A stretch of DNA of 64,000 bases from Marinomonas alcarazii (GTDB lineage: Bacteria > Pseudomonadota > Gammaproteobacteria > Pseudomonadales > Marinomonadaceae), in the NCBI RefSeq assembly GCF_003208215.1, contig NZ_QKLW01000001.1:576234-640233 (forward strand), written 5' to 3'. Of this stretch, positions 7,756 through 17,700 are shown in pieces; the first letter of the stretch is position 1, and each line of letters opens with the position of its first letter. Made by a program: the position numbers and the translations under genes. The notes beneath the pieces are model-generated. The model was not told where the DNA came from and did not search any database. It saw only the letters and a program-made list of their open reading frames with translations.

Positions 7756-9771
7756 ATGAAGCAAACGGTCGAACCAAAGAATTGGATTGGTGTACTGGAG
7801 CAACAGGCCAAAGATTATTCGGATAAAGTGGCTTTTGGGTACAGTGCAAAAGGTGCTGAGCTTGATCATCAAATCACCTTCTCAGAGTTGGCGGCGCGAG
7901 CGAAATCTCTGGCTGTTGTATTGCGCCAGCATGTTGAACAGGGGGAGCGAGCACTGCTGTTGATGCCGAATGGTATTGACTATGTTGTAGGTTTTTTTGC
8001 CTGTGTTTATGCGGGAGTAATTGCTGTGCCAGCGTATCCGCCGCAGCATCGCCGTAGAGACTGGGGACGCTTGGCTTCTATTACTCAGGACTGCCAAGCC
8101 TCTTTGGTGTTGTGTAGTAGTGGTCATGAAGAAAAAGTGAATCAATGGCGCGATGCACAAGCACTAACTTGTGCCATTGTGCAGGTTGATTCGGATAAAG
8201 GTGATCAGGCTGATGCGTGGCAAAGTCCAGATGTAGATAGCCATGATGTGATGTTTCTGCAATATAGCTCGGGTTCAACCGGTGCGCCAAAAGGCGTGAT
8301 GCTATCCCATCGTAATCTGCTAGAAAATACTCGTTTGATCAGTGAACGGTTTGATTTTAACGCTGACTGTCAATGTGTCTCTTGGCTACCTATGTACCAT
8401 GATATGGGGATGGTCGGATATGTGCTAACTCCGATTTTAAAGGGCTCGTTTGTCTGCTTGCTGCCGCCGCCATTGGTGATTCAAAGTCCTTTCGCTTGGT
8501 TGCAAACTATTAGCCGCTATCAGGAAGTGATTAGTGGTGGCCCAAACTTTATTTTTGATCATTGTGTTGATCGTATCAATGATGAGCAAAAACAGTCTCT
8601 CGATCTTTCAGGCTGGAGAACAATTCCGAACGGCGCCGAGCCGATTTTAGAGCAAACACTGAAGCGCTTTGATTCTGCATTTGCATCAGTAGGGCTGTCA
8701 GCAGAGGCAATGAAACCTAGTTACGGTATGGCAGAAGCTTGCTTATTTGTAGCGGCTATGACTACGGAACAAAGCTGGAAGACACTATCCTCCAATACCT
8801 CGGGTGAGTGTGTTTGTTCCGGTGAGCTGCATCCAGAAATGCCGATTAAGATTGTTGATCCGGCCTCATTACAAGAAGTCGAGCCGGGTGAGCAAGGTGA
8901 AATTCTGTTCAAAGGAAACAGTGTCAGTGCTGGGTATTGGGGCAAGCCAGAGTTAAACCGACAAGTATTTAACCTGACCGTTGCTGGTGAATCCGGCTAC
9001 TTCCGTTCGGGGGACTTGGGGTTCGTTGCGGATGGTCATTTGTGTATCAATGGGCGCTTAAAAGAAATGCTGATCGTCAATGGCGTGAATCATTTTCCAC
9101 AGGATATTGAAGCGACAGTACAAGGTATTGATGAAGACCTAACTGCCCATGGTGGCGCAGCGTTTTCATTGCCTGCTGTAGCGGGGCAGCCGGAGCGAGT
9201 GGTTCTTGTGCAAGAGTTGTCACGCCATGGTCTGCGGCGCGCGGATTTGGCTGAATTGACAACAGCGATACGCCAAGTGGTGGCTCAAGTCCATGAATTG
9301 TCTTTGTCGGCCGTTATTTTGATTTCACCCGCGAGTCTACCCAAGACCACATCAGGGAAAATTCAGCGTTTGAAATGTCGCGATTTATATCAAGACAGTG
9401 CGCTCACGATTGTTCATCAATGGCACAAGGCCGTGTCACAAGAAAGCGTTCTTCCTGAGGTCGATATGCCTCTTGAGCCTAGTGCTGAAGATGTTGTTCT
9501 GTGGTTGCAGTGGTGGGTGGCACAACGTTTAAGTACTGCCATTGATCAGGTTCCGGCGGATGCGGAGCTGGCAGCATTAGGACTGGATTCTATAGATGCG
9601 ATGACCTTGATGCATGACCTTGAACAAGCAATGCAGACTAGTATTGCACAAGAGCTTATGTGGTCATCACCAAGTTTAGAGGCGTTTGCTCAGGCGATCA
9701 CCGCTCAACAACAAACACTAATGAACTCAGCTAAATATGAAGATGAGTCCATGCTAGAGGGAGAAATTTAA
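7756..9771 (+). CDS. Fatty acyl-AMP ligase with C-terminal acyl carrier domain
   Basis: 671 aa. Residues about 1-580 form an acyl-adenylate ligase with YSSGSTGAPKG (near 170), LPMYHDMGMVG, PSYGMAEA, YFRSGDLGF and RLKEMLIVNGVNHFPQDIE, typical of fatty acyl-AMP ligases. Residues about 590-655 are a carrier domain with GLDSIDAM, pantetheine site Ser612. The enzyme should activate a fatty acid, load it on its own carrier, and hand it to the first condensation domain of NRPS 1, which starts one base into its stop codon (TAATG overlap). The product is thus predicted to be a lipopeptide. Chain length cannot be predicted. No separate acyl-CoA-dependent starter enzyme is seen. Confidence 0.9.
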   Translation: MKQTVEPKNWIGVLEQQAKDYSDKVAFGYSAKGAELDHQITFSELAARAKSLAVVLRQHVEQGERALLLMPNGIDYVVGFFACVYAGVIAVPAYPPQHRRRDWGRLASITQDCQASLVLCSSGHEEKVNQWRDAQALTCAIVQVDSDKGDQADAWQSPDVDSHDVMFLQYSSGSTGAPKGVMLSHRNLLENTRLISERFDFNADCQCVSWLPMYHDMGMVGYVLTPILKGSFVCLLPPPLVIQSPFAWLQTISRYQEVISGGPNFIFDHCVDRINDEQKQSLDLSGWRTIPNGAEPILEQTLKRFDSAFASVGLSAEAMKPSYGMAEACLFVAAMTTEQSWKTLSSNTSGECVCSGELHPEMPIKIVDPASLQEVEPGEQGEILFKGNSVSAGYWGKPELNRQVFNLTVAGESGYFRSGDLGFVADGHLCINGRLKEMLIVNGVNHFPQDIEATVQGIDEDLTAHGGAAFSLPAVAGQPERVVLVQELSRHGLRRADLAELTTAIRQVVAQVHELSLSAVILISPASLPKTTSGKIQRLKCRDLYQDSALTIVHQWHKAVSQESVLPEVDMPLEPSAEDVVLWLQWWVAQRLSTAIDQVPADAELAALGLDSIDAMTLMHDLEQAMQTSIAQELMWSSPSLEAFAQAITAQQQTLMNSAKYEDESMLEGEI

Positions 9772-12700
9772 TGCCCAATTCTCTCATCAAGACTCTTCGC
9801 CGTCGTAATATTGTTCTAAGTCTAAATGGCGATAAGCTTGGCTTTAAAGCGCCAGAAGGCGCTATGACCGCAGAACTAAAAGCTCAGTTGCGAGACCAGA
9901 AGCCTGCTTTGATTGAGTGTTTGCAAGCGCAGCCAGAGCTATTTAATGCACGTGCGCTAAGCGTAAACGAACGTGCTTTGTGGTTTATGTATCGCATGAA
10001 TCCTACCAGCATTGCTTACAATATGGCTTATGCGGTGAAGCTCAAGCAAGGGCTGGCGGTAGAATCTGTTGAACAAGCGTTTCAAACCTTGTTGCAAGCT
10101 TACCCAATTCTGCGCAGTGCTTATGGTGAAATTGAGGGTGAACCTGTTCAGTGGGTTGGTCAAAGTGCATCCCATCACGTTGCACCTACATCTCATCAAG
10201 CTGTACCTACATTGTTTGTTGAACACAGCGAACAGCTTGATAACGATGCCATTCAGAGTTGGTTGGCTCAAAGGGCCGATCAACCGTTCAAGTTAGAAGA
10301 AGGTGATGTTTGTCGTGGTTATTTATTAGTTAATCAAAACGGTGGGCAAACAGAACAATACCTTTTACTCACTGCGCATCATATCGCAGCGGACTTTATC
10401 TCCTTTGAGAAGATTCGTCATGACCTGCTGGCTTTGCTTAATGGTGAGGACGACACGCTTGATACTCTCGCGTATCAGTATCGTGATTGGGCTGCTGAGC
10501 AAGCAATAAGAACTCAGAACAGCGATGCGTCACTATCTTATTGGCTGAATGCTTTGGGGGATGTCCCGCAATTGCAATTGCCTTTGGACTATCAGCCAAC
10601 AGCCGACACAGGTCAGTCGGGAGAAGAGCTGTCTTTCTATCTCAACTCGGAAACATCGGCGAGCATTCGTGCGTTATGTCGTGATGCAAGTATTACTCCC
10701 TATGTTTGGTGGATGAGCGCTTTCCAATGGTTTATGGGGCGGCTGTCTGGGCAAGAAGAGTTTGTGATTGGTACTCCAAGCTCAGGGCGTTTGAAGAAAG
10801 ATCATACGGAACTTGTTGGGTACTTGGTAAACCCCTTAGCGTTACGTTGTCAGCTGCAAACAGGTGTGCCATTCGCTCAATGGCTGCAACAGGTGAAAGC
10901 ACAGATAAACCAAGCTATGCAGCATCAGGCATATCCTTTTGCTTCCTTGGTTGAGCAGCTTAATCTGCCTCGTCAAGCTGGGCGTTCACCAGTATTTCAG
11001 CACATGTTTACTTTGAACCATGAGCGGCCAGACGCCCTGAAAGATAATCTTGTTGAAGCTGAATTATTAGCAGAACAACGGGGGGCAGCGCATGAGCTAA
11101 ACCTTGTAGTGGTGGATAATCAGCAGGACTTTATGGGTAAGTGGCGCTACAACGATGCGCTGTTTAAACGTGAAAAAGTGCAAACCGTTGTGGCGATGTT
11201 CGAATACTTTATCGAGCAACTGGTAGAAGATCAGAACCTGTCACTGGAGCAAATAGCACTAGCGAAGACGGGGCTGTCGTTATCCGGTGAGCTTGAACAA
11301 GTTGTGCCACAAGCGACTGCTTGGCAAGCCTTTCAGAATTATTGCGAAGTCAAACCGGATGCATTAGCGCTGCAATTAGCGGATGAGCGCTTAAATTACC
11401 GCCAATTACTGGACCGTGTAGAAGTGTGCGCTGCTCAGCTACAACAACGTGGTGTGGTTGCCAATGATCGTGTGGGCCTGTACATCGAGCGCAGCGTCGA
11501 GCAAGTAGTGGTTATGTTGGCATGCTGGCGCTTAGGTGCGGCGTATGTGGCGATGGACCTAGGTTGGCCGACACAGCGTTTAGATTTTATTAAACGGGAC
11601 GCGCAATTACGTGTCACGGTTGGAGTAGGCGAAGCGCCTGCATGGCTAGAGCAACAAGCGGATTGGTTTGATTTACGCACCAGTGTCGAATCTGACTTAA
11701 GTTCATCCGCTTTGCCTGTGGTTGAACAGATGGTAACACCCGCTACACCTGCGTATCTGATTTATACTTCGGGGTCTACCGGGCAGCCTAAAGGCGTCGT
11801 GGTTAGCCAAGCTAATTTGGCCCATTACGTTGCAGCGGCGATGCAGCGTTTAGACTTGCCTGAGCAAGCCAGTCTTGCTGCGCTAGCGGGCAGTGGTGCA
11901 GACCTTGGTTATACTGCGACGTTTGGTGCTTTGCTATCTGGTCGAGTGTTACAAATCATCCCTGAAGAGCTAGCTCTTGACGCGGACGCTTTAGCCGAAC
12001 ATTTGCAGATTTATCCCGTCGATTGCTTGAAAATTGTACCGTCCCATATGCATGGCTTGCTTAAGGCGACCCAGAGCCATCACGTATTACCACAGCATAG
12101 CTTGCTCTGTGGCGGTGAAGCCTTAACCACGGAGCTGGTGCAGCAAGTCAAACAGCGTCAACCCAACGTACGTGTGGTGAACCACTATGGCCCGACCGAA
12201 ACCACGGTTGGTATTGTTGCTGATGAGGTCAATGCTGAGCAGCCTCATATTGCCTTAGGGCGCCCTCTAGCGGGAGTTAGTGTGCGAGTGGTGGACTATT
12301 GCGGGCATGTTGTCGTGCAAGGGTTTCCTGGAGAGCTGCAAGTATCTGGGCCAACCGTGGCGCAAGGGTACTGGCAACAGCAATCTCTTACTAAAGAGCG
12401 CTTCCTACAAGAGGAAAAAGTTTGGTATCGCACGGGTGACAAAGTTACTTGGCAAAACGGGCAGCTATTTTTTATTGGCCGCACTGATTTCCAAGTTAAA
12501 GTGCGTGGCTTCCGTGTCGAGCTCGGGGAAGTTGAAGCTTGGTTGAATCAGCAAGGCGCCCAAGCGGTCGTTTTGAATGTCCCTGATGAACGTAACAATA
12601 ATCGTCTAGTTGCCTATTTAGTTACGACTAAAGATGAAGCGCTCGCTTTGCGTGAAGCGATGCAGAGCCAGCTTCCAGATTACATGATTCCAGCTCGCTG

Positions 12701-14705
12701 GTTAGTGCTTGAGCAATTGCCTCGTTTGGGTAATGGCAAAGTCGACCGTACTGCTTTGGCTCAGTTAAATGTAGAAGATTGCATCTTACAAACTTCTGAC
12801 CTTGGCTCGGGTGAGGGCCAGCCAGAACCCATGTCGCCTGTCGAAAGTGCTTTGTTGGATGTTTGGCGGATACTTCTAAATAGGCCTGAGCTTGGCATTC
12901 ATGACAACTTTTTTGCTCATGGCGGAGACTCGATTCTTGGCTTACAGATCATTGCCAAAGCGAAAGAATCGGGGATTAAGCTGACACCTAAAGACATTTT
13001 TGAGCAGCAAACCATTGCTGAGCTAGCACTCGTTGCTGAAGTCGAAGGCAGTGAGGTTGAAAAGTGTTTGTTAGCGATTGCGCGGGAAGTATTAGGCAAA
13101 CCAAGCCTCAGTGCCCGTGATAACTTTTTCCAAGTAGGCGGTGACTCAATACTTAGTTTGCAAATTATTGCTAAGGCAAAAGCGCAAGGTGTTGTGGTGA
13201 CGCCTAAGCAAGTGTTTGAGCATCAAACCATGGCTGAATTAGCTAATGTTGCTCAAGTGTTAGAGGCGGGTTCCACCACCGAGACGGCAAATCAATCAAC
13301 CAAGCCTGAATCACGCTTAGAGTATTTCCCTCTAACGCCTATCCAGCATTGGTTTATGCAGCAGCAACAAAGCCAGCCTCAACATTGGAATCAATCGCTG
13401 CTTATGCAATGTGCGCAAACGCTTGATATGACAGCGTTACGCCATGCTGTCGCACAGTTAGTGCAGCATCATGACAGCCTGCGCTTAGCGTTTGTCAAAG
13501 AGGGCGATACTTGGCAACAGACGTATCAAACTTGGCAAGATGAATGGCTGGATGAGCTGGTTCAGGTATCTGCGCACGAAGTATCCGATACGCAATTGGC
13601 TGATTACCAAGGGCAGTTCTCTTTAAGTGAAGCCCCATTGCTACGTTTCGTATGGTTTACACCGTCTCAGCAGTTGCTATGTTGTGCGCACCATTTGATT
13701 GTGGATGCGGTGTCATGGCAAATAGTGCTGCAAGATTTGCAAAATCTCTATCAGACCGCGTTAAATCAGATATCCGTACGCTTGCCTGCGACAACGTCTG
13801 GCTTGGATGCTTGGCAACAATACCTAGGCGAATGGGCGAATGCACTGCCGCAGCAAGAGATCGACTTTTGGCGTGAGCAACACGAAGCGCAGCAGCCCAA
13901 GGCCGATGCAGAAAACCTTTATCGTCATAGCGCCCATTGCCAATTAGAGTTAGATCAAGATACGACTCAGCGTTTACTGACCGAATCTCATCAAGCCTAC
14001 CGCACGCGTATTCACGAGATTCTGTTAACCGCGCTGGTACAGACTCTGGGGCATGCCAAAGGATTGCAGCATATTGCCGTGGAGCTGGAAGGGCATGGGC
14101 GTGAAACGGAGCAAAGTGATCTCGATCTGTCCCGCAGTATTGGCTGGTTTACGAGTCGTTTCCCATTGCGTTTGCCTGTTTTGAGTCAACCAGAGCAAGC
14201 TATCCCAGCGGTGAAAGAAGCATACCGCAACATACCAAACAATGGTTTGAGTTATGGCTTGGCACGTTATTTGGCAGATGCTAAAGGGCAGCAGCCATGG
14301 CCAGATACATCACTGGTGACCTTCAATTATTTAGGTCAGCAAACCATTGCTATGGGGTCAAATAATGAGGGGGCTTTGTGGCAATTAGCGCAGCCTTTGT
14401 GTCCTGCAATGCGTGCTGACGACAACCATCGTACCCATTTACTTGATGTGAATGCATTGGTACTGAATGGATGCCTGGTAGTGGATTTCCATTATCCCAC
14501 TGAACATCCAGAGTTTGTGGAGGCGCCAGACCTCGTCGAACAGTTTGCCGACAATCTTAGAAACCTAGTAGAGCATTGCTGCTCGCCATCGGCTGGCCGT
14601 GCGACGGCATCAGATTTCCCAGAGGCAGGTATTGATGATGCAGCATTCTTAGCTCTACTTAAAGAACTGCAAGCAGCACAACTTGATCTCGTTTCGGATT
14701 CTTAA
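9771..14705 (+). CDS. NRPS 1: docking-C-A(Asp)-PCP-PCP-E
   Basis: 1644 aa. Residues 1-53 resemble a TubC-type N-terminal docking domain. A condensation domain follows with HHIAAD (His203, His204, Asp208). The adenylation domain runs from about 510 to 995, with core A3 YTSGSTGQPKG near 665 and NGKVDR near 988. My hand-read specificity code is D-L-T-K-L-G-H-V-G-K, which matches Asp. Two carrier domains come next, both GGDS type (Ser1054, Ser1126). An epimerization domain follows, from about 1184, with HHLIVDAVSW (His1307, Asp1312). It should acylate the first Asp and turn it into D-Asp. Beta-hydroxylation by one of the TauD enzymes is expected. The next condensation domain, at the start of NRPS 2, begins with the MQQGLLFH signature of domains that accept a D-residue, which fits. 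Gap to NRPS 2 is 11 bp. Confidence 0.93.
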   Translation: MPNSLIKTLRRRNIVLSLNGDKLGFKAPEGAMTAELKAQLRDQKPALIECLQAQPELFNARALSVNERALWFMYRMNPTSIAYNMAYAVKLKQGLAVESVEQAFQTLLQAYPILRSAYGEIEGEPVQWVGQSASHHVAPTSHQAVPTLFVEHSEQLDNDAIQSWLAQRADQPFKLEEGDVCRGYLLVNQNGGQTEQYLLLTAHHIAADFISFEKIRHDLLALLNGEDDTLDTLAYQYRDWAAEQAIRTQNSDASLSYWLNALGDVPQLQLPLDYQPTADTGQSGEELSFYLNSETSASIRALCRDASITPYVWWMSAFQWFMGRLSGQEEFVIGTPSSGRLKKDHTELVGYLVNPLALRCQLQTGVPFAQWLQQVKAQINQAMQHQAYPFASLVEQLNLPRQAGRSPVFQHMFTLNHERPDALKDNLVEAELLAEQRGAAHELNLVVVDNQQDFMGKWRYNDALFKREKVQTVVAMFEYFIEQLVEDQNLSLEQIALAKTGLSLSGELEQVVPQATAWQAFQNYCEVKPDALALQLADERLNYRQLLDRVEVCAAQLQQRGVVANDRVGLYIERSVEQVVVMLACWRLGAAYVAMDLGWPTQRLDFIKRDAQLRVTVGVGEAPAWLEQQADWFDLRTSVESDLSSSALPVVEQMVTPATPAYLIYTSGSTGQPKGVVVSQANLAHYVAAAMQRLDLPEQASLAALAGSGADLGYTATFGALLSGRVLQIIPEELALDADALAEHLQIYPVDCLKIVPSHMHGLLKATQSHHVLPQHSLLCGGEALTTELVQQVKQRQPNVRVVNHYGPTETTVGIVADEVNAEQPHIALGRPLAGVSVRVVDYCGHVVVQGFPGELQVSGPTVAQGYWQQQSLTKERFLQEEKVWYRTGDKVTWQNGQLFFIGRTDFQVKVRGFRVELGEVEAWLNQQGAQAVVLNVPDERNNNRLVAYLVTTKDEALALREAMQSQLPDYMIPARWLVLEQLPRLGNGKVDRTALAQLNVEDCILQTSDLGSGEGQPEPMSPVESALLDVWRILLNRPELGIHDNFFAHGGDSILGLQIIAKAKESGIKLTPKDIFEQQTIAELALVAEVEGSEVEKCLLAIAREVLGKPSLSARDNFFQVGGDSILSLQIIAKAKAQGVVVTPKQVFEHQTMAELANVAQVLEAGSTTETANQSTKPESRLEYFPLTPIQHWFMQQQQSQPQHWNQSLLMQCAQTLDMTALRHAVAQLVQHHDSLRLAFVKEGDTWQQTYQTWQDEWLDELVQVSAHEVSDTQLADYQGQFSLSEAPLLRFVWFTPSQQLLCCAHHLIVDAVSWQIVLQDLQNLYQTALNQISVRLPATTSGLDAWQQYLGEWANALPQQEIDFWREQHEAQQPKADAENLYRHSAHCQLELDQDTTQRLLTESHQAYRTRIHEILLTALVQTLGHAKGLQHIAVELEGHGRETEQSDLDLSRSIGWFTSRFPLRLPVLSQPEQAIPAVKEAYRNIPNNGLSYGLARYLADAKGQQPWPDTSLVTFNYLGQQTIAMGSNNEGALWQLAQPLCPAMRADDNHRTHLLDVNALVLNGCLVVDFHYPTEHPEFVEAPDLVEQFADNLRNLVEHCCSPSAGRATASDFPEAGIDDAAFLALLKELQAAQLDLVSDS

Positions 14706-14716
14706 TAGGAAAACTC

Positions 14717-17700
14717 ATGTCTAACCAAGTCACTGTATCGCCCTCAACAATGAGAGCGCTCTCTAACAACATCGAAGCAGTCTACCCACTAGCGCCGATG
14801 CAACAAGGCCTGCTGTTTCACACATTAATGAATCCAGACAGTGGCATGTACTTGCTGCAATATCGTCACGTGATGGTAATGGAAGACCTTAACCCTGAAG
14901 CGTTCCAGCAGGCGTGGCAAAAAGTAGTTGAACGCCACGAACTACTGCGTACAGGGTTTGTCTGGAAGCAGCAAGAGCAACCGTTGCAAGTGGTCTTTAA
15001 AGAAGTCAATTTACCCGTTGAATGGCTGGATTGGAGCAATCTGCCAGAGTCTGAACAGCAACAACGTTTAGATGACTTGTTGGCGCAAGAGCGAGCTCAA
15101 GGTCTGTCGTTTAGCCAAGCTCCTATTATGCAGGTGCGCATGATTAAGTTGGCTGAGAATACATGGCAGTTTGTGCGCAGCTATCACCATATCCTGATGG
15201 ATGCGTGGTGTTTCTCCATTATTATGATGGATTTCTTAAATTACTACCGTGCGCTATGTGAAGGGCGTGAATTGACACTGCCTACACCACGTCGTTACCG
15301 CGAATTTATTCAATGGTTAGGTCAACAAGCACCGGATGCTCATAAAGATTTTTGGCAACAGCGCTTACAAGGCTTTACGACTCCTACACCATTAGGCGTG
15401 CGCCAAGCAGGGCGCTATCCTCTTGACCCTGAAACAGGCTCAGTTAAGGACCAAGTGCAGCATCTGACTATTGCAGAAACGGCCCGTTTACAACAAGCCG
15501 CAGCATCGGTAAAAGTCACCCTGAATACTCTCGCGCAAGGCGCTTGGGCGTTGCTGTTATCGCGCTACAGTGGCGAGCAGGATCTACTATTTGGTGTGAC
15601 CGTGGCGGGGCGTCCGCCTCACTTAACAGGGATGGAATCCGTTGTTGGCTTATTTATTAATACTTTGCCCCTACGTTGGCAAGTAGACGAGACGGTTCCG
15701 CCCGAACAATGGTTGCCCGCATTACAAGCAGAGAACTTGGCGTTACGTGAACATGAGACCAGCTCCCTTGCAGATATTCAAAGCTGGAGCGAAGTTGAAA
15801 ACCAAGACCTGTTCCAAAGCTTGTTTGTGTTTGAAAACGCACCAATGGATGCAGGCCTCAAACAAGAAAATCTTGAATTTATCATTCAAGATGCGACCAA
15901 CCGGACGCATACCAATTACCCCATTACAGTGGTGATTATTCCGGGTCAGGCTTTGCATCTACAGCTTACCTACCAGACTGCGGATTTTGACTCAGCACAC
16001 ATTGAAAGCATGTTAAGCCATTACCGCACCTTGCTACTGGCACTGGCGGATCAGGTATTAGCGAGTCAGACAGACGTACAGCACTACCGTGCTTTGCCGA
16101 TGTTGTCCACTGATGAGCAGCAGCAATTGGCTGAGCAAGCACAAGGCCCAGAGCAACCACTTGGTGAAGATTATATCATGCGCTTTGAGCGTATAGCTCT
16201 AGTGCAGCCAGATAAAGTGGCGGTCGCGGACACGACCTTGAGTTTGACATACGCAGAGCTTAATCAGCGTGCAAACCAGTTAGCGCACACGTTACGAGCT
16301 CAGGGTGTCGTCGCTGATCAAGTAGTGGCCTTGCTGGGGGAGCGGGATTGCGAATTACTGGTTATGATTCTGGCTGTGTTGAAAGCAGGAGGTGCATATT
16401 TGCCTCTTGATCCACACCACCCACCGTTACGCCTGGGGCAGGTATTGGCACAAAGTCGCGCCGCGTTGGTATTGTGTCAAACGGCCTTTACAGAATTAGC
16501 CATAGATGCCAAAGCAGAGTTGGAAGGCGTGACCGTTTTGCCATTTGCCATGGCAGAGCAAGCCTTAATCAAAGATCTAGAACATCCACATAACGCTAAT
16601 CTAAACCTAAGTGTGCACCCAGATCAGTTAGCGTATGTCATCTTTACTTCTGGTTCGACCGGGCAGCCTAAAGGGGCGATGGTAACGCGCCAAGGCATGC
16701 TCAATAACATGCTAGGTAAGTTTGCCCCGTTAGCACTGAGTTCAAATGATGTGATTGCGCAAACGGCCAGCCAGTGCTTTGACATCTCCGTGTGGCAATT
16801 TTTAATCGCTGGAATACTGGGGGCCAGAGTCGAAATCTTGCCAGACTGTATCAGCCAAGACCCAGTACGTCTCGCCACAGAGTTAACAGAGCGCCGTGTG
16901 ACGATACTGGAGCCTGTGCCTGCTCTTATGCAAGGGCTACTGTTACAACAACATACCTTGGCCGACTTACGTTGGGTGCTTCCTACTGGTGAGGCCTTGC
17001 CTCCCGCCTTAGCGCAACAATGGTTCGATGCTTACCCAGACATCCCTATGATGAATGCCTACGGCCCAGCGGAATGTTCTGATGATGTGGCGTTTTATCC
17101 GATCAACTATCGCTTAGACGACAGTGTGCACCATGTGCCGATTGGGCGTGCGACGCTTAACAATCGCTTGTATGTGTTAAGCCCTGAGCTAGAGCAGATG
17201 CCCATTGGTGCGATAGGTGAAGTCTATGTGGCTGGGACGGGCGTTGGGCGTGGCTACTTAAACGAGCCTGAACGCACCGCGGCGGCATTTATACCGAATC
17301 CCTTTTCGACTCAAGGTGAGCGCTTATATCGCTCAGGTGATCTAGCGCGCTGGACTGCCGAAGGTCAACTTGAATATGTCGGACGAGTAGATTACCAAGT
17401 TAAAGTTCGCGGTTACCGTATTGAATTAGGGGAAATTGAGGCACGTCTGGCACAGCATTCAAGTGTGCATGAAGTGGTGGTGATCGCCAGCGACGATGCC
17501 AAGCGTGGCAAAGTTCTTGTGGCGTATGTGTGTGCCAAAGACCCTAGCTTGGATTTGTCAGAACAGGGCAGTTGGACAACCTTAAAAACCTTTGTCGGTG
17601 AAGGCTTGCCAGATTATATGGTGCCGTCTGTCTTTATTGGTTTAGAGCGCTTACCACGTAACCGTAATGGCAAAGTAGACCGTGCTCAGCTGCCTAGCGT

